Assembly (NCBI RefSeq): GCF_018070045.1
Contig: NZ_JAGPYK010000006.1
Location: 124,001 to 188,000 of the forward strand
Source of the DNA: Micromonospora sp. U21
Lineage (GTDB): Bacteria; Actinomycetota; Actinomycetes; Mycobacteriales; Micromonosporaceae
DNA length: 64,000 nt
Direction: 5' to 3'
Under the pieces are notes generated by a model, which worked only from the letters and a program-made list of their open reading frames with translations, ran no database searches and had not been told where the DNA came from. The translations under genes and the position numbers were made by a program. This document shows, one piece after another, positions 28,386 to 37,038 of this stretch; within the stretch, counting starts at the first letter, position 1, and each line of letters opens with the position of its first letter.

Positions 28386-28760
28386 GTGACGCCCCGTACC
28401 GATCTGACCGGCTACCTCGTCCGCTATCCGCAGGAGGCGGGACTGGGCGACGAGGATCCGGCGACTGTGCTGGACCGCTACCACACCCCGGACTATGAAC
28501 TTGTCAACGACGGCGTGCTGCTGGACCGGAAGCGGCTGCTGGATCACATCCGTCCGGCCCGCAAACGGGCTGCTGGTCTCCGTGTCGAGGTGGAGCAGGC
28601 GCTGGTGGACGGCGACCAGGTCGCCGCCCGGTACCGGCTCATCGCGGAGCTGCGCAAGGGCGGCACCATCACCACGGAGATCTACTTGTTCGGGGAGTTG
28701 GCTGCCGACGGTCGACTGCGCCGCGCCATCCAAGCCACCCGGACGATCCCGTCCGAATAG
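28386..28760 (+). CDS. SnoaL/NTF2-like protein
   Basis: A 124-residue protein resembling the NTF2-like cone fold: helices at the start (DPATVLDRYHTPDYELVNDG), then alternating strands with VEVEQALVDGDQVAARYRLI, and ITTEIYLFGEL near the end. Members are polyketide cyclases, isomerases or ligand binders; no catalytic dyad can be assigned here. The GTG at 28386 follows CAGGGAGATCAA. As the probable target of the divergent TetR repressor it may detoxify or modify the repressor's ligand. Confidence 0.72.
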   Translation: MTPRTDLTGYLVRYPQEAGLGDEDPATVLDRYHTPDYELVNDGVLLDRKRLLDHIRPARKRAAGLRVEVEQALVDGDQVAARYRLIAELRKGGTITTEIYLFGELAADGRLRRAIQATRTIPSE

Positions 28761-28900
28761 TTCCACAGGTACGCCAAGCGGTGCCTCGACGGTGACGACC
28801 ACAGTGAGGTTCGCGCCCGCCCTTTGCGGCCGCGTCGGCCACGGTGCTGCATGGTGACGCGGCGGCGGACCTCAGGGCATACTCGGTATGCTCTGCGGCC

Positions 28901-29524
28901 ATGCGACCTGGTGACCGTACGGTGGCACTCGCCTCCGTGGTGGGCGGATTTCTGCTCGGCTTTCTCGACTTCTGCTGGATAAAGTGGCTGCCGTTCCCCC
29001 TGGCGGAACTCGGCAACTCCACCGCGACCTGGGCGGTCGCCGCCTTCTTCTTCGGGTACTGGGTGCGGTCCGGGCGGCTGCGTTCGGCACTCGGCGCTGC
29101 CGTCCTGCTCGTTGTCGCGGTGCCCAGCTACTACCTTGCGGCGGCACTCCTGCAAGGCGACGACCTCGCGGTGCTGTGGGCACCGTCGTCGCTGGTCTGG
29201 ATGTTCTTCGGTGTGCTCGCCGGAGTGGTCTTCGGCACCGCCGGGACCTGGGCGCGCGGCGCGGGGTGGCGGCAGGTCGTCGGGATTGCGCTGCCGGCCG
29301 CCGTGTTCTTCGAGGAGGCGGCCCGGTTCGCCGGCAAGGCGACCGACCCCGACTACGGGGCCGGCGCGTGGTGGAACGTGGCCATCGACCTTGCGCTGGG
29401 CCTGCTGATCGTGGTGCTGACCGGCGGGTCGCATCGTCGGCGGGCGCTCGCCGTCGCGGCCGCTGTGCCGCTGGCCGGCGCGATTCTGGTGAGCTTCGCA
29501 GTGGCTGCCGGCGAGACGGGCTGA
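28901..29524 (+). CDS. DUF6518-like membrane protein
   Basis: A 207-residue protein with six to seven hydrophobic helices, opening RTVALASVVGGFLLGFLDFC. FFEEAARFAGK (about 132-142) is a conserved charged patch between helices. I take it as DUF6518 from its overall pattern; function unknown. The frame opens 19 codons earlier, but ATG 28901 starts the conserved part. Its last residues (PLAGAILVSFAV) recur as a detached fragment at 37939-37986, evidence of a second copy that decayed. Confidence 0.65.
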   Translation: MRPGDRTVALASVVGGFLLGFLDFCWIKWLPFPLAELGNSTATWAVAAFFFGYWVRSGRLRSALGAAVLLVVAVPSYYLAAALLQGDDLAVLWAPSSLVWMFFGVLAGVVFGTAGTWARGAGWRQVVGIALPAAVFFEEAARFAGKATDPDYGAGAWWNVAIDLALGLLIVVLTGGSHRRRALAVAAAVPLAGAILVSFAVAAGETG

Positions 29525-29779
29525 CGCCCAGCACACCGCCAACGTCCGAGGACTCGCACGGTTGACCCGCGCTACGCCTACCCGCTCCCACCAGCGGAAT
29601 ATCGAACGGCGGCTGCCGCACTACAGTCGGTGGTGTGCGGGATCCGGATCGACGGTAGCGACCTCCCGGGCCGGCGCGCCGGTGCGGAAGCCGACGCGCT
29701 GCGGCTCGGCAACGTGCACGTCGGGGTCCAGCGCAAGGCCGAGGCGGTCGATCAGGTGCCGGCCGACGCGGCCAACTAG
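29525..29779 (+). pseudogene. Duplicated segment with broken DUF5990 gene
   Basis: This stretch repeats 39055-39318 at high identity. It begins with the last codons of the EcsC-like gene (CCAACGTCCGAGGACTCGCA), then the spacer CGGAATATCGAACGGCGGCTG, then the first 45 codons of the DUF5990 gene from 29635. Here the start is GTG and an extra G follows four codons in, shifting the frame. The copy stops abruptly at GACGCGGCCAAC near 29779. The intact copy is the gene at 39183. Confidence 0.85.
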
Positions 29780-29878
29780 CACAGGCCCGAAACCGCACCT
29801 GAACCGGCGGACGGCGTGGACGGTCACGCCATCGACCGCCCGGACACTCCACAGAGCCGCGGGGCCGGTATATTCGCC

Positions 29879-30955
29879 GTGGTGACCGCGCCCTTCCCCA
29901 GCACCGCCAACCAGATTCCACCGTACGGTCCACGCTCCGTCGTGATCGGTGATCGGCCGCACGTCCTCCGCCCGGTCTGGCTGTTGATCGGGCCGACACT
30001 CGCCGCGTCGCTGGGCGCCTTCCTGCTCGCCGTCACCGTCGGGCCGCAATGGGTTGCGATCCAACGAGACATGGACCTGCCGACGTCGGCGGTCCTCTGG
30101 ATCTTCGTCGCTTACCTGCTGCCGGCGGTACTGGCGGTTGCGGTCGGCGCTCTCGTCGGTCGGCGGTTGCCGACTGCCGTCGCGTTGCTCGCGATCGCGC
30201 TGCTGGTTCTCGGGTCACTGCTGACCGCGCTGGCCTCGGGAGGTGGTCTGCTGCTACTCGGGCGCGCGGTGACGGGGTTCGGGGCCGGTCTGGCCTGGGG
30301 TGTCACGGCCGTGCTGGTGACGCAGATGGGGGCACGACGGGTGTGGGTAACGCCCCTCGTTGCCGGCGCGGTGGTGCTGGCGCTGGGTCTCGGGCCCGTG
30401 GCGGGGGTGCTGGTGGGGCGCGCCGTCGGTTGGCGGTGGCCTTTCATGCTGGCCGTGCCCTTCGGGGCGGTGGCGTTGCTGGCCACCGTGGTGTGCGGGA
30501 TCGTCGTGCTGATACAGCGCGCGTCCCGGCCGGCGCAGCCTCAGGCCACCTTTAGTCAGACCGTGACCCCTTCTCCAGCCAGGCCAAGTGATTCCGTGAC
30601 GGCACACGAAGCTGGCAGAGCGGCCGAGTTGCTGCTGGTGACCGTCGACGGCGTCCAGCAGGTGACGACAGACTTCTCTGGGATGGATCTCGTGCAGGAG
30701 GTGGCCCGACTGCTCGGCTCGGAGAACATTCGATCCACCAGGCTTGGCACCGACCTGACCTTGTGGCACGCCGAGGACAGCCCTGGTCGGGCCCGGCCAG
30801 GGCAGCCCAACCCCGCAGCGAGCCTGCTCGCCGCCGAGCATGGCTCGCCGCCGGTCACTGGCCCCGCCGTTCTCACCGGTCCGATCCTGCACGGCAGCCC
30901 CTGTCCCTTGGACGCTGGTGAGGCCGACCGGATCGCGAGCCGCCTGCGCGGATAG
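29879..30955 (+). CDS. Half-MFS membrane protein with soluble C-terminal domain
   Basis: About 358 residues. The first 225 hold six to seven hydrophobic helices with features of the N-terminal half of an MFS transporter (GALVGRRLPTAVALLAIALL, resembling motif A between helices 2 and 3, and LLLLGRAVTGFGAGLAWGV). The second half of a normal transporter is absent. Instead a soluble domain follows (about 260-358): LLLVTVDGVQQVTTDF and NPAASLLAAEHG then GPAVLTGPILHG, an order of motifs reminiscent of DUF3846. GTG codons at 29879 and 29882 are the likely starts. A transporter is unlikely unless it dimerises; sensing or scaffolding are alternatives. Confidence 0.6.
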   Translation: MVTAPFPSTANQIPPYGPRSVVIGDRPHVLRPVWLLIGPTLAASLGAFLLAVTVGPQWVAIQRDMDLPTSAVLWIFVAYLLPAVLAVAVGALVGRRLPTAVALLAIALLVLGSLLTALASGGGLLLLGRAVTGFGAGLAWGVTAVLVTQMGARRVWVTPLVAGAVVLALGLGPVAGVLVGRAVGWRWPFMLAVPFGAVALLATVVCGIVVLIQRASRPAQPQATFSQTVTPSPARPSDSVTAHEAGRAAELLLVTVDGVQQVTTDFSGMDLVQEVARLLGSENIRSTRLGTDLTLWHAEDSPGRARPGQPNPAASLLAAEHGSPPVTGPAVLTGPILHGSPCPLDAGEADRIASRLRG

Positions 30956-30957
30956 CG

Positions 30958-31053
30958 GGGGCGTTGTTGACGACGATGTCGAGCCGGTCGAAACGCGCGA
31001 CCGCCTGCTCGACCACGTCGAAGACGGCCGCACGGTCCGTGACGTCCGCAGGG
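30958..31053 (-). pseudogene. SDR oxidoreductase fragment
   Basis: On the minus strand the frame reads DVTDRAAVFDVVEQAVARFD then RLDIVVNNA, the cofactor-side strand and NNAG motif of classical short-chain dehydrogenases. Only about 32 codons remain; there is no Rossmann glycine motif and no catalytic YxxxK. The fragment abuts the transposase relic. Confidence 0.7.
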
Positions 31054-31057
31054 CCTC

Positions 31058-31186
31058 GTGCGCGTGGGCTTGATGCCGGGTTGCGGCGAGCGCGTCCAAC
31101 CAGCTCCGGGAGCGGTAGCAGGAGCCGTTGTCGGTGCGGAGACGGCGGATCTGTGTGTTGCCGTGAGATCGCGCTCCGTGCCGCAC
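31058..31186 (-). pseudogene. IS481/IS3-type transposase fragment
   Basis: The minus strand reads TQIRRLRTDNGSCYRSRSW then LDALAA, the segment around the second catalytic aspartate (TDNGS) of an integrase-core transposase. Both ends are missing. It is fused to the SDR fragment, so an insertion followed by deletions probably destroyed that gene. Confidence 0.7.
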
Positions 31187-31215
31187 GCGGTGGAGCCGCA
31201 GCCTTTACGCGGTGT

Positions 31216-32295
31216 TCACCAGCTGATCGCGGCCGCCACCGGCAGGTGGTCGCTGCCGGTGGCCGGCAGCAGCCACGAGCTCTCCGGATGCACGCCGCGG
31301 ACCAGGATCTGGTCGATCCGCACCAACGGGAACTTCGCCGGCCAGCTGAAGCCGAAGCCATCCCCGGCCGAGACCTGGGCCGAGCGCAGCTGCGAAGTGA
31401 TGTCGGCGAACGCGCGGTCGTCCGTGGTGCCGTTCATGTCGCCGAGCAGCACCACCCGCTCGTTCTGCTCGGCGGCGATGGCCTTGCCGAGCGCCTGCGC
31501 GTTTCTGTCCCGATGGTCCGTCCAGAAGCCCGCCCTGGGATTCACCCGTACGGACCCCAGGTGAGCCACATACACCGCCAGCGGCCCCTGGTCCGTGGCC
31601 ACGGTGGTACGCAGCGCCCGGTTGTAGGCCATCTTGATGTCGACCGGCCTGGTGGCCGCCAGCGGCCCGGCGTCCATCTGGATATCGATCGGCTGAATGT
31701 CCGACAGCGGCAGCTTGCTCCACAGCCCGACCGTGCCCTGCACCGTGTGGTACGGGTACGCCTTCGCCAGCTCGTTCTCGTACCGGCCCACGGCCTGGGG
31801 GGTCAGCTCCACCAGGGCCAGTACGTCGGCACCGGAGGCGGCCAGGTCGCGGGCGGTGCCGACCGGGTCGGGATTGCCGGCGGCGACGTTGTGCCCGGCC
31901 ACGGTGAGGTCGCCGCCCGGGCGGGACCTGTCGCCGAGCAGCCCGCCGAAGAGGTTCAGCCACACCACCGCCGGCAGCAGCAGGGCGGCCACCGTGAAGG
32001 CGGAGCGACGCCACAGCGCCCCGATCAGCAGTACGGGGATGAACAGGCCGAACCACGGCAGGAAGGTCTCCACCAGACTGCCGAGGTTGCCGATCCGGTT
32101 CGGGATCTTCGCGTGCAGCAGCATGAACAGGCCCAGCAGCAGCGCCAACGCCGCGAGCACCCGGCCACGCTTCCAGGGGCCCGGCCGGGAGGCGGCGCGT
32201 GTCACGCGGCGGATGCGGGCCCGCCAGGTCATGGCGCCGGTATCCCGGCGGCCGGCGCCGCCCTGCCCGCTCTCCGCCGTGTCCACCTGCGTCAT
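31216..32295 (-). CDS. Membrane-anchored endonuclease/exonuclease/phosphatase protein
   Basis: A 359-residue protein with three membrane helices in the first third (LAALALLLGLFMLLHAKIP, LPWFGLFIPVLLIGAL, FTVAALLLPAVVWLNLF) and an EEP domain outside. Motifs are LTVAGHNVAAGNPDP (the N of the family), DVLALVELTP with the metal-binding glutamate, VVLLGDMNGTTDD (GDxN) and the final TGSDHLPVAAAI (SDH). It probably cleaves a phosphoester in the extracytoplasmic space; substrate unknown. The ATG at 32295 is followed by a cytoplasmic leader of about 45 residues. Confidence 0.88.
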   Translation of the reverse strand: MTQVDTAESGQGGAGRRDTGAMTWRARIRRVTRAASRPGPWKRGRVLAALALLLGLFMLLHAKIPNRIGNLGSLVETFLPWFGLFIPVLLIGALWRRSAFTVAALLLPAVVWLNLFGGLLGDRSRPGGDLTVAGHNVAAGNPDPVGTARDLAASGADVLALVELTPQAVGRYENELAKAYPYHTVQGTVGLWSKLPLSDIQPIDIQMDAGPLAATRPVDIKMAYNRALRTTVATDQGPLAVYVAHLGSVRVNPRAGFWTDHRDRNAQALGKAIAAEQNERVVLLGDMNGTTDDRAFADITSQLRSAQVSAGDGFGFSWPAKFPLVRIDQILVRGVHPESSWLLPATGSDHLPVAAAISW

Positions 32296-32673
32296 GTCTG
32301 TCCTCGCTCACTGGCGGTCACTGCCGCACCCTGGCGGGCCAGCCACGCCCTCGCATCGCAGCATGGCTCGCCGCCGGCCTGCACGTAGGCCATACCTGAG
32401 GCGGGTTGGCCATCCGCACCCCCGACCCAGAGTACCGACAAATCGGGCACGTACCTCGTGGCTACCGGGACGGCAACAGGTTCCCCAAGCCGTACGAGCT
32501 GCGTGTCGGCCAAGTTCCTCGCCGGACGCACTGCAATCGTCGTGGACGTAGGCGCCGACTGCCGGAACAGATGCGTTCGACCTGCTTGCGGAGGTCTTCT
32601 CCGAACCCGGGGAACACATGATCGGCTCCCTGCGGATGCCCGGGGAGAGCCGATCGGTGTTCGGTTCAGGAGG
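32296..32673. other. Intergenic region between EEP gene and osmoprotectant operon
   Basis: No gene is supported in these 378 bases. A minus-strand stretch around 32410-32530 is open but matches nothing I know. The end carries the hairpin at 32620-32655 that closes the osmoprotectant operon. Confidence 0.55.
32620..32655 (-). terminator. Hairpin after osmoprotectant operon
   Basis: GATCGGCTC (32620-32628) pairs perfectly with GAGCCGATC (32647-32655), with further GC pairing in the loop. It lies about 20 bases after the stop of the binding-protein gene, on the minus strand. Confidence 0.65.
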
Positions 32674-33672
32674 TCAGGCGATGAAGCCCTGCTCCTTCAT
32701 CCAGTCGGCGGCGACCTGCGCCACCGGTTCGCCCTTGACGTCGACCCGCTCGTTGAGCTTGCGGATGGTCTCGTCGTCGAGCTTGGCGGTGATCGGGTCC
32801 AGGATCGTGGTCAGGCTCGGGTACTTCGTGGCGGTGGCGCCATTGATGGTGAGCGCGGGGTTGTAGATGGGGAAGAACTTCCTGTCGTCCTCCAGCACCC
32901 GCAGATTGAGGTTGCTGATCCGGCCGTCGGTGGTGAAGACCTCACCGAAGTTGCAGGACTCACCCTTCTTCGTCTCGGTGTACACAACCCCGGTATCGAC
33001 GATTTTGACGTTGGAGGCCGGCACGTTGATGTCATACACCTTGGTGATGCCGGGCCAGCCGTCGTTGCGTCCGGCGAACTCGCTCTCCAGACAGAAGGTC
33101 GCCTCGGCCGGGTTGTTCTTGGCGAACGCTGCCAGGTCGGTGAGGGTGTTGAGGTCCCACTCCTTGGCCTTCTCCTCGCGCACCGCCATGGCGTAGGTGT
33201 TGTTGGCTGGCGCCATGGTGCCCCAGACCACCTTGTTCTTCTCCTTGTCCTCCTTGACCACCGCGTCGTACTGCTGCCGAGAGTCCGGGATCGGATCGGT
33301 GTGGTTGAGGTAGGTGATCCAGGTCGTGCCGGTGTACTCCCAGTACACGTCGACATCACCGGCGAGCAGGGCCTTGCGGACGTTGACCGAACCCTTGATG
33401 TTGGTCCGGTCGGTCACGTTCGCGCCGGCCGCCTTCAGCGCCACCATGGTGATATGGCCGAACACGATGTTCTCGGTGAAGTCCTTGGAACCGACCACGA
33501 CGGCCTGGCCCACCAGCGCGTCGTCTTTCTTGATCGACCCTGATCCGACGGCGACGTCCCCGCCGGAGTCCTCGGTGGTTACCGAGCAGCCGGCCAGCGC
33601 CAAGGCGATGAGCGCGGCTCCGGCGACCATTCGGGCACCGGACTTTCGGGTACGGAGCTTTCGGGCATGCAT
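32674..33672 (-). CDS. Osmoprotectant ABC transporter, substrate-binding lipoprotein
   Basis: A 332-residue periplasmic-type binding protein of the ProX/OpuC family for glycine betaine, choline or carnitine. The signal peptide ends in a lipobox LALAGC, so it is anchored by lipid. VVVGSKDFTENIVFGHITMV and DVDVYWEYTGTTWITYLN are typical of the family; the tyrosine/tryptophan-rich segment contributes to the aromatic cage that binds quaternary amines. Last gene of the four-gene minus-strand operon, 62 bases after the second permease. Confidence 0.93.
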   Translation of the reverse strand: MHARKLRTRKSGARMVAGAALIALALAGCSVTTEDSGGDVAVGSGSIKKDDALVGQAVVVGSKDFTENIVFGHITMVALKAAGANVTDRTNIKGSVNVRKALLAGDVDVYWEYTGTTWITYLNHTDPIPDSRQQYDAVVKEDKEKNKVVWGTMAPANNTYAMAVREEKAKEWDLNTLTDLAAFAKNNPAEATFCLESEFAGRNDGWPGITKVYDINVPASNVKIVDTGVVYTETKKGESCNFGEVFTTDGRISNLNLRVLEDDRKFFPIYNPALTINGATATKYPSLTTILDPITAKLDDETIRKLNERVDVKGEPVAQVAADWMKEQGFIA

Positions 33673-33734
33673 GGGCTACCTCCTTGACGCGCGGGGCGTC
33701 GGCTGGGAAACGGGGGAGTGGATGGTTCTGGGAC

Positions 33735-34517
33735 TCAGTCCAGGCCGCGGGGACGCAGCAGGTCGGCGACCACGCCGCCGAGCCAGTCGAGCGTCAGGGC
33801 GAGTGCGCCGGTGAGAACGGCGCCGGTGATCAGCACCGGATCACGCTGGAGCTTGATCCCGGTCACGATCAGGCTGCCGAGTCCGCCCGCGTTGATGAAC
33901 GTGGCAAGCGTGGCAACGCCGACCGCGAGAACGAGTGCGGTGCGTACGCCCGCGAGGATGACCGGTACGGCCAGTGGTAGTTCGATCCGGACCAGCACCG
34001 CGAACGGGGACATGCCGATACCTCGGCCCGCCTCGATCAGGCTCCGGTCGACCTGGTTGATCCCGACGATCGTGTTGCTCAGCACGGGTAGCACCGCGTA
34101 CGCGACCAGACCGGTCAGCGCCGTGGTGGCGCCGATGCCCAACCAGATGCTGAGCAGCACCAGCAGACCGATGGCCGGCATCGCCTGGCCGACGTTCGCC
34201 AGGGCGGTGGCGTACGGCGCCAACCAGCGCAGCGCCGGGCGGGTGAGCAGGATGCCGGCGCTGCCCGCGATCGCCACGACGAGCAGGGCGGTCATCACCG
34301 TGATCGAGATGTGCTGGCGGGTCACCCGGAGCAGATGCTCAGCGTTGAGCGAGCGCTGCTCGATGGCGTCCAAGTCCAGGGTGCGCACCCAGAGGTAGGT
34401 GGCGAGCAACGCCGCCGCGATCACCAGTGGCATGGTCGAGTGCCGGCGCAGCAGACCGCGTGAGCGCGACGGTGGAGCAGGTATGGACTGGCGTGAAGCC
34501 GTGGCGCCGGCACTCAC
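33735..34517 (-). CDS. Osmoprotectant ABC transporter, permease
   Basis: A 260-residue inner-membrane permease of the OpuCB/ProW type with about six helices. The coupling-loop motif is seen in SLIEAGRGIGMSPFAVLVRI (EAA-like), followed by ELPLAVPVILAGVRTALVLA. It forms the membrane channel with the permease encoded at 35752. The start ATG overlaps the ATPase stop by four bases. Confidence 0.93.
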   Translation of the reverse strand: MSAGATASRQSIPAPPSRSRGLLRRHSTMPLVIAAALLATYLWVRTLDLDAIEQRSLNAEHLLRVTRQHISITVMTALLVVAIAGSAGILLTRPALRWLAPYATALANVGQAMPAIGLLVLLSIWLGIGATTALTGLVAYAVLPVLSNTIVGINQVDRSLIEAGRGIGMSPFAVLVRIELPLAVPVILAGVRTALVLAVGVATLATFINAGGLGSLIVTGIKLQRDPVLITGAVLTGALALTLDWLGGVVADLLRPRGLD

Positions 34518-35755
34518 CGCGACGTCCGATCCTCGATCGCCGGGGTCCCGCGCCCCTGGGTGGGCAGCATGCCCGCGGTCGTCCCTTCAGAGCGGTCCGG
34601 AGACTCCGCCACAAGCCGGTGGCGCCTCCGCTCCGTCTCGCGCATCTCGGCGATGACCCGCATCAGCCGGTCGATGTTCACCACGCCGCGATAGCGACCG
34701 GCCTCGTCGACCACCACCACGGCGCCGCTGCTGGAGGCAAGCATCGCGTCCAGCGCGTCGTGCAGCGTGGCGCGCGGATCCACCGTGGTGGCGGCCACGC
34801 CGACGCCATCCAGGTTGTTCTGCTGCGGGTCCAGGTCCCGGGCGGTGACCCAGCGCAGGGGGCGACGTTCGCTGTCGACGGCGAGGAGAGCCCACTCGCC
34901 GGACTCGTCGAGTCGGCGTAGCGCTGATGCCGGCGACTCGTTCAGTTGGACGAGTACGGCCTCGTCGCAGTCGATCCCGTCCACCCGGCGCAGGTTGAGC
35001 TGCTTGAGCGAGGCCCCGGCCCCGATGAACTGGGCCACCGTCTGGTCGGCCGGATTGCCCAGCAGCTGCTCCGGGGTGTCGAACTGCCGGATGCTGGAAC
35101 GCTCGCCGAGCACCGCGATGCGGCTGCCCATCTTGATCGCCTCGTCGAAGTCGTGGGTGACGAAGACGATCGTCTTCTGCAACTTCTCCTGGAGGCGGAG
35201 GAACTCGTTCTGCAGCCGGTCCCGGGTCAGCGGATCAGTGGCGCCGAACGGCTCGTCCATCAGCATCACCGGTGGATCGGCGGCCAGCGCGCGGGCAACC
35301 CCGACACGCTGTTGCTGGCCGCCGGAGAGCTGTCGTGGTAGGCGGTGCCGGAACTGGCCGGGCTCCAGTCCGACCAGGTCCAGCAGTTCGTCGACCCGCG
35401 CGTCGATCCGTGTGCGACTCCAGCCGAGCATCTTCGGTACGAGACCGACGTTGGTCGCCACGCTCATGTGCGGGAAGAGACCGACCTGCTGGATGACGTA
35501 GCCGATGCGCCGGCGCAGCTCGGTGGGGTTGAGCGACGTGACATCGGATCCGTCCACCAGGATGCGCCCGGAGGTCGGTTCGATCAGCCTATTGATCATC
35601 TTCATGGTGGTCGTCTTGCCGCAGCCGGACGGACCCACCAACACGACGATCTCGCCGCGTCGAATCGTCATCGACACGTTCTCCACCGCCGGGGCTTTCT
35701 GCCCCCGATAGGACTTGCTGACCTGTTGCAGTTCGATCATCACGTCATCGGTCAT
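34514..35755 (-). CDS. Osmoprotectant ABC transporter, ATPase with CBS domains
   Basis: A 413-residue ATPase that drives uptake. Walker A GPSGCGKT (41-48), signature LSGGQQQR (about 143-150), Walker B VMLMDEPFGA and the switch histidine in VFVTHDFDEA are all present. After about residue 250 come two CBS units (one with VLVQLNESPASALRRLDES, the other with DPRATLHDALDAMLASSSGA), which in OpuA-type ATPases sense ionic strength and gate transport. Four-base overlaps on both sides couple it to the two permease genes. MTDDVMIELQQVSKSY starts at the ATG at 35755 with GGAGG upstream. Confidence 0.95.
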   Translation of the reverse strand: MTDDVMIELQQVSKSYRGQKAPAVENVSMTIRRGEIVVLVGPSGCGKTTTMKMINRLIEPTSGRILVDGSDVTSLNPTELRRRIGYVIQQVGLFPHMSVATNVGLVPKMLGWSRTRIDARVDELLDLVGLEPGQFRHRLPRQLSGGQQQRVGVARALAADPPVMLMDEPFGATDPLTRDRLQNEFLRLQEKLQKTIVFVTHDFDEAIKMGSRIAVLGERSSIRQFDTPEQLLGNPADQTVAQFIGAGASLKQLNLRRVDGIDCDEAVLVQLNESPASALRRLDESGEWALLAVDSERRPLRWVTARDLDPQQNNLDGVGVAATTVDPRATLHDALDAMLASSSGAVVVVDEAGRYRGVVNIDRLMRVIAEMRETERRRHRLVAESPDRSEGTTAGMLPTQGRGTPAIEDRTSR

Positions 35756-36513
35756 CGTTGACCTCCCTGAGAGTTGGCCGCGACCGCGAGGGCCGGTGCG
35801 CCGGCGAGCGTCCCGACGGTGTCCGGCTCATCGGGCCGGATCGGACTGGTCGACATGGTCCGGGACTTGCGGGCGCCCCGACCGCCACGGGTCAGCACAC
35901 CGAGCAGTCCCAGGCAGAGGTCCACGACAAGGGCGAGGACGACCACACCGAGGGTGCCGATCAGTGCCTGGTTCAGCGAGTTGACGCCACCGAGGTTCGC
36001 CAGGCCGGAGAAGATCTGATTTCCCAGGCCCGGCCCGCCGACGTATGCGGCGATCGCCGCGATGCCCATCGTCATCTGGGTGGAGACCCGGATGCCGGCC
36101 AGGATGACCGGCCAGGCCAGCGGTATCTCGACGGTCGTCAACGACCGGAGGCGACTCATCCCGATGCCACGTGCGGCCTCGGTCAGTGCGGGATCGATCT
36201 CGGTCAGACCGACCACCGTGTTACGGATGATGGGCAGCAGGGCGTACAGGGTCAGCGCCACCAGTGCCGGCAGGTATCCCAGCCCCAGCGGTGTGATCAG
36301 CAGACCGAGCAGCGCGAACGACGGGATGGTCAAGATGGCCGCGGCGACCGCGACGGCGAATCCCCGCGCCCGCCGGTTGCGGTAGCTGGCCACGCCGATC
36401 AGAACTCCGATGAGCGTCGCCAGCGCGACCGACATCAGCACGATGGTGGCGTGCTCGATGGTCTGGGCGACCAGTAGGTCACTTCGGCTCTGCAGATACT
36501 CGAAAAACGTCAT
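35752..36513 (-). CDS. Osmoprotectant ABC transporter, permease (first gene)
   Basis: A 253-residue permease of the same family as the one at 33735, with six helices and the loop TEAARGIGMSRLRSLTTVEI. It is the first gene of the operon, opening MTFFEYLQSRSDLLVAQTIE. Its stop overlaps the ATPase start by four bases. The operon promoter should lie in the 525 bases upstream. Confidence 0.93.
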   Translation of the reverse strand: MTFFEYLQSRSDLLVAQTIEHATIVLMSVALATLIGVLIGVASYRNRRARGFAVAVAAAILTIPSFALLGLLITPLGLGYLPALVALTLYALLPIIRNTVVGLTEIDPALTEAARGIGMSRLRSLTTVEIPLAWPVILAGIRVSTQMTMGIAAIAAYVGGPGLGNQIFSGLANLGGVNSLNQALIGTLGVVVLALVVDLCLGLLGVLTRGGRGARKSRTMSTSPIRPDEPDTVGTLAGAPALAVAANSQGGQR

Positions 36514-37038
36514 CTACACCTCCCCTGGCGGGCTTCCCGGGTGCCGGACACGGCGGTTCATGTCGGAGAGCAAGCTCGCCGAACGTCGTCGCCGATCAGC
36601 GCACCCGCGCCTCCCTCTGCCAAGTACGTGTGCCCATGCAAACAATGGAAGGGGTCACGTTACGTCATCAACGTCAGCCGACCCAAGCCGAGGGGCCCAC
36701 GGTGACCAGCGCGATCCGCGCCGAAAGGTTGGTGTACGTCTCGGCTGCCCCGGGGACGGACCCCGATCGAAGTGCGGTACTGGATCGTCGTATCTGTCGC
36801 GGAAATCCCCTGCCCGGCACGAGTGGGCGGATTGTCGGTGGTGCTGGACGCGTAGCGGTCGGCTCCGGGGGCCACCAGCACTTCCCTCGACGAAGATTTG
36901 TGGCGAGCTGCGGGTAGCCATCACGGTGAGTTACGACGATCACTACCCGATTGCCGCGGCCGGTCGGTTCGTCCCACTGGGAATGATCGATGGAATCTGC
37001 CTGATCGGTTTCGTGACCGGCCCGCTCGCCACCTGGGG
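36514..37038. promoter_or_regulatory. Long upstream region of osmoprotectant operon
   Basis: No convincing gene in 525 bases between the first permease and the MarR gene, both on the minus strand. Several frames are open but with poor start sites and no recognisable motifs. A minus-strand word TTGTTTGCATGG near 36640 is the most AT-rich part and may belong to the operon promoter. The length suggests more than a simple promoter, either a long leader or an eroded gene. Confidence 0.4.

Noticed and set aside
32404..32620. Minus-strand open stretch, possibly a relic
   Set aside because: I could not match it to a family, and it has stops or no start in a useful place.
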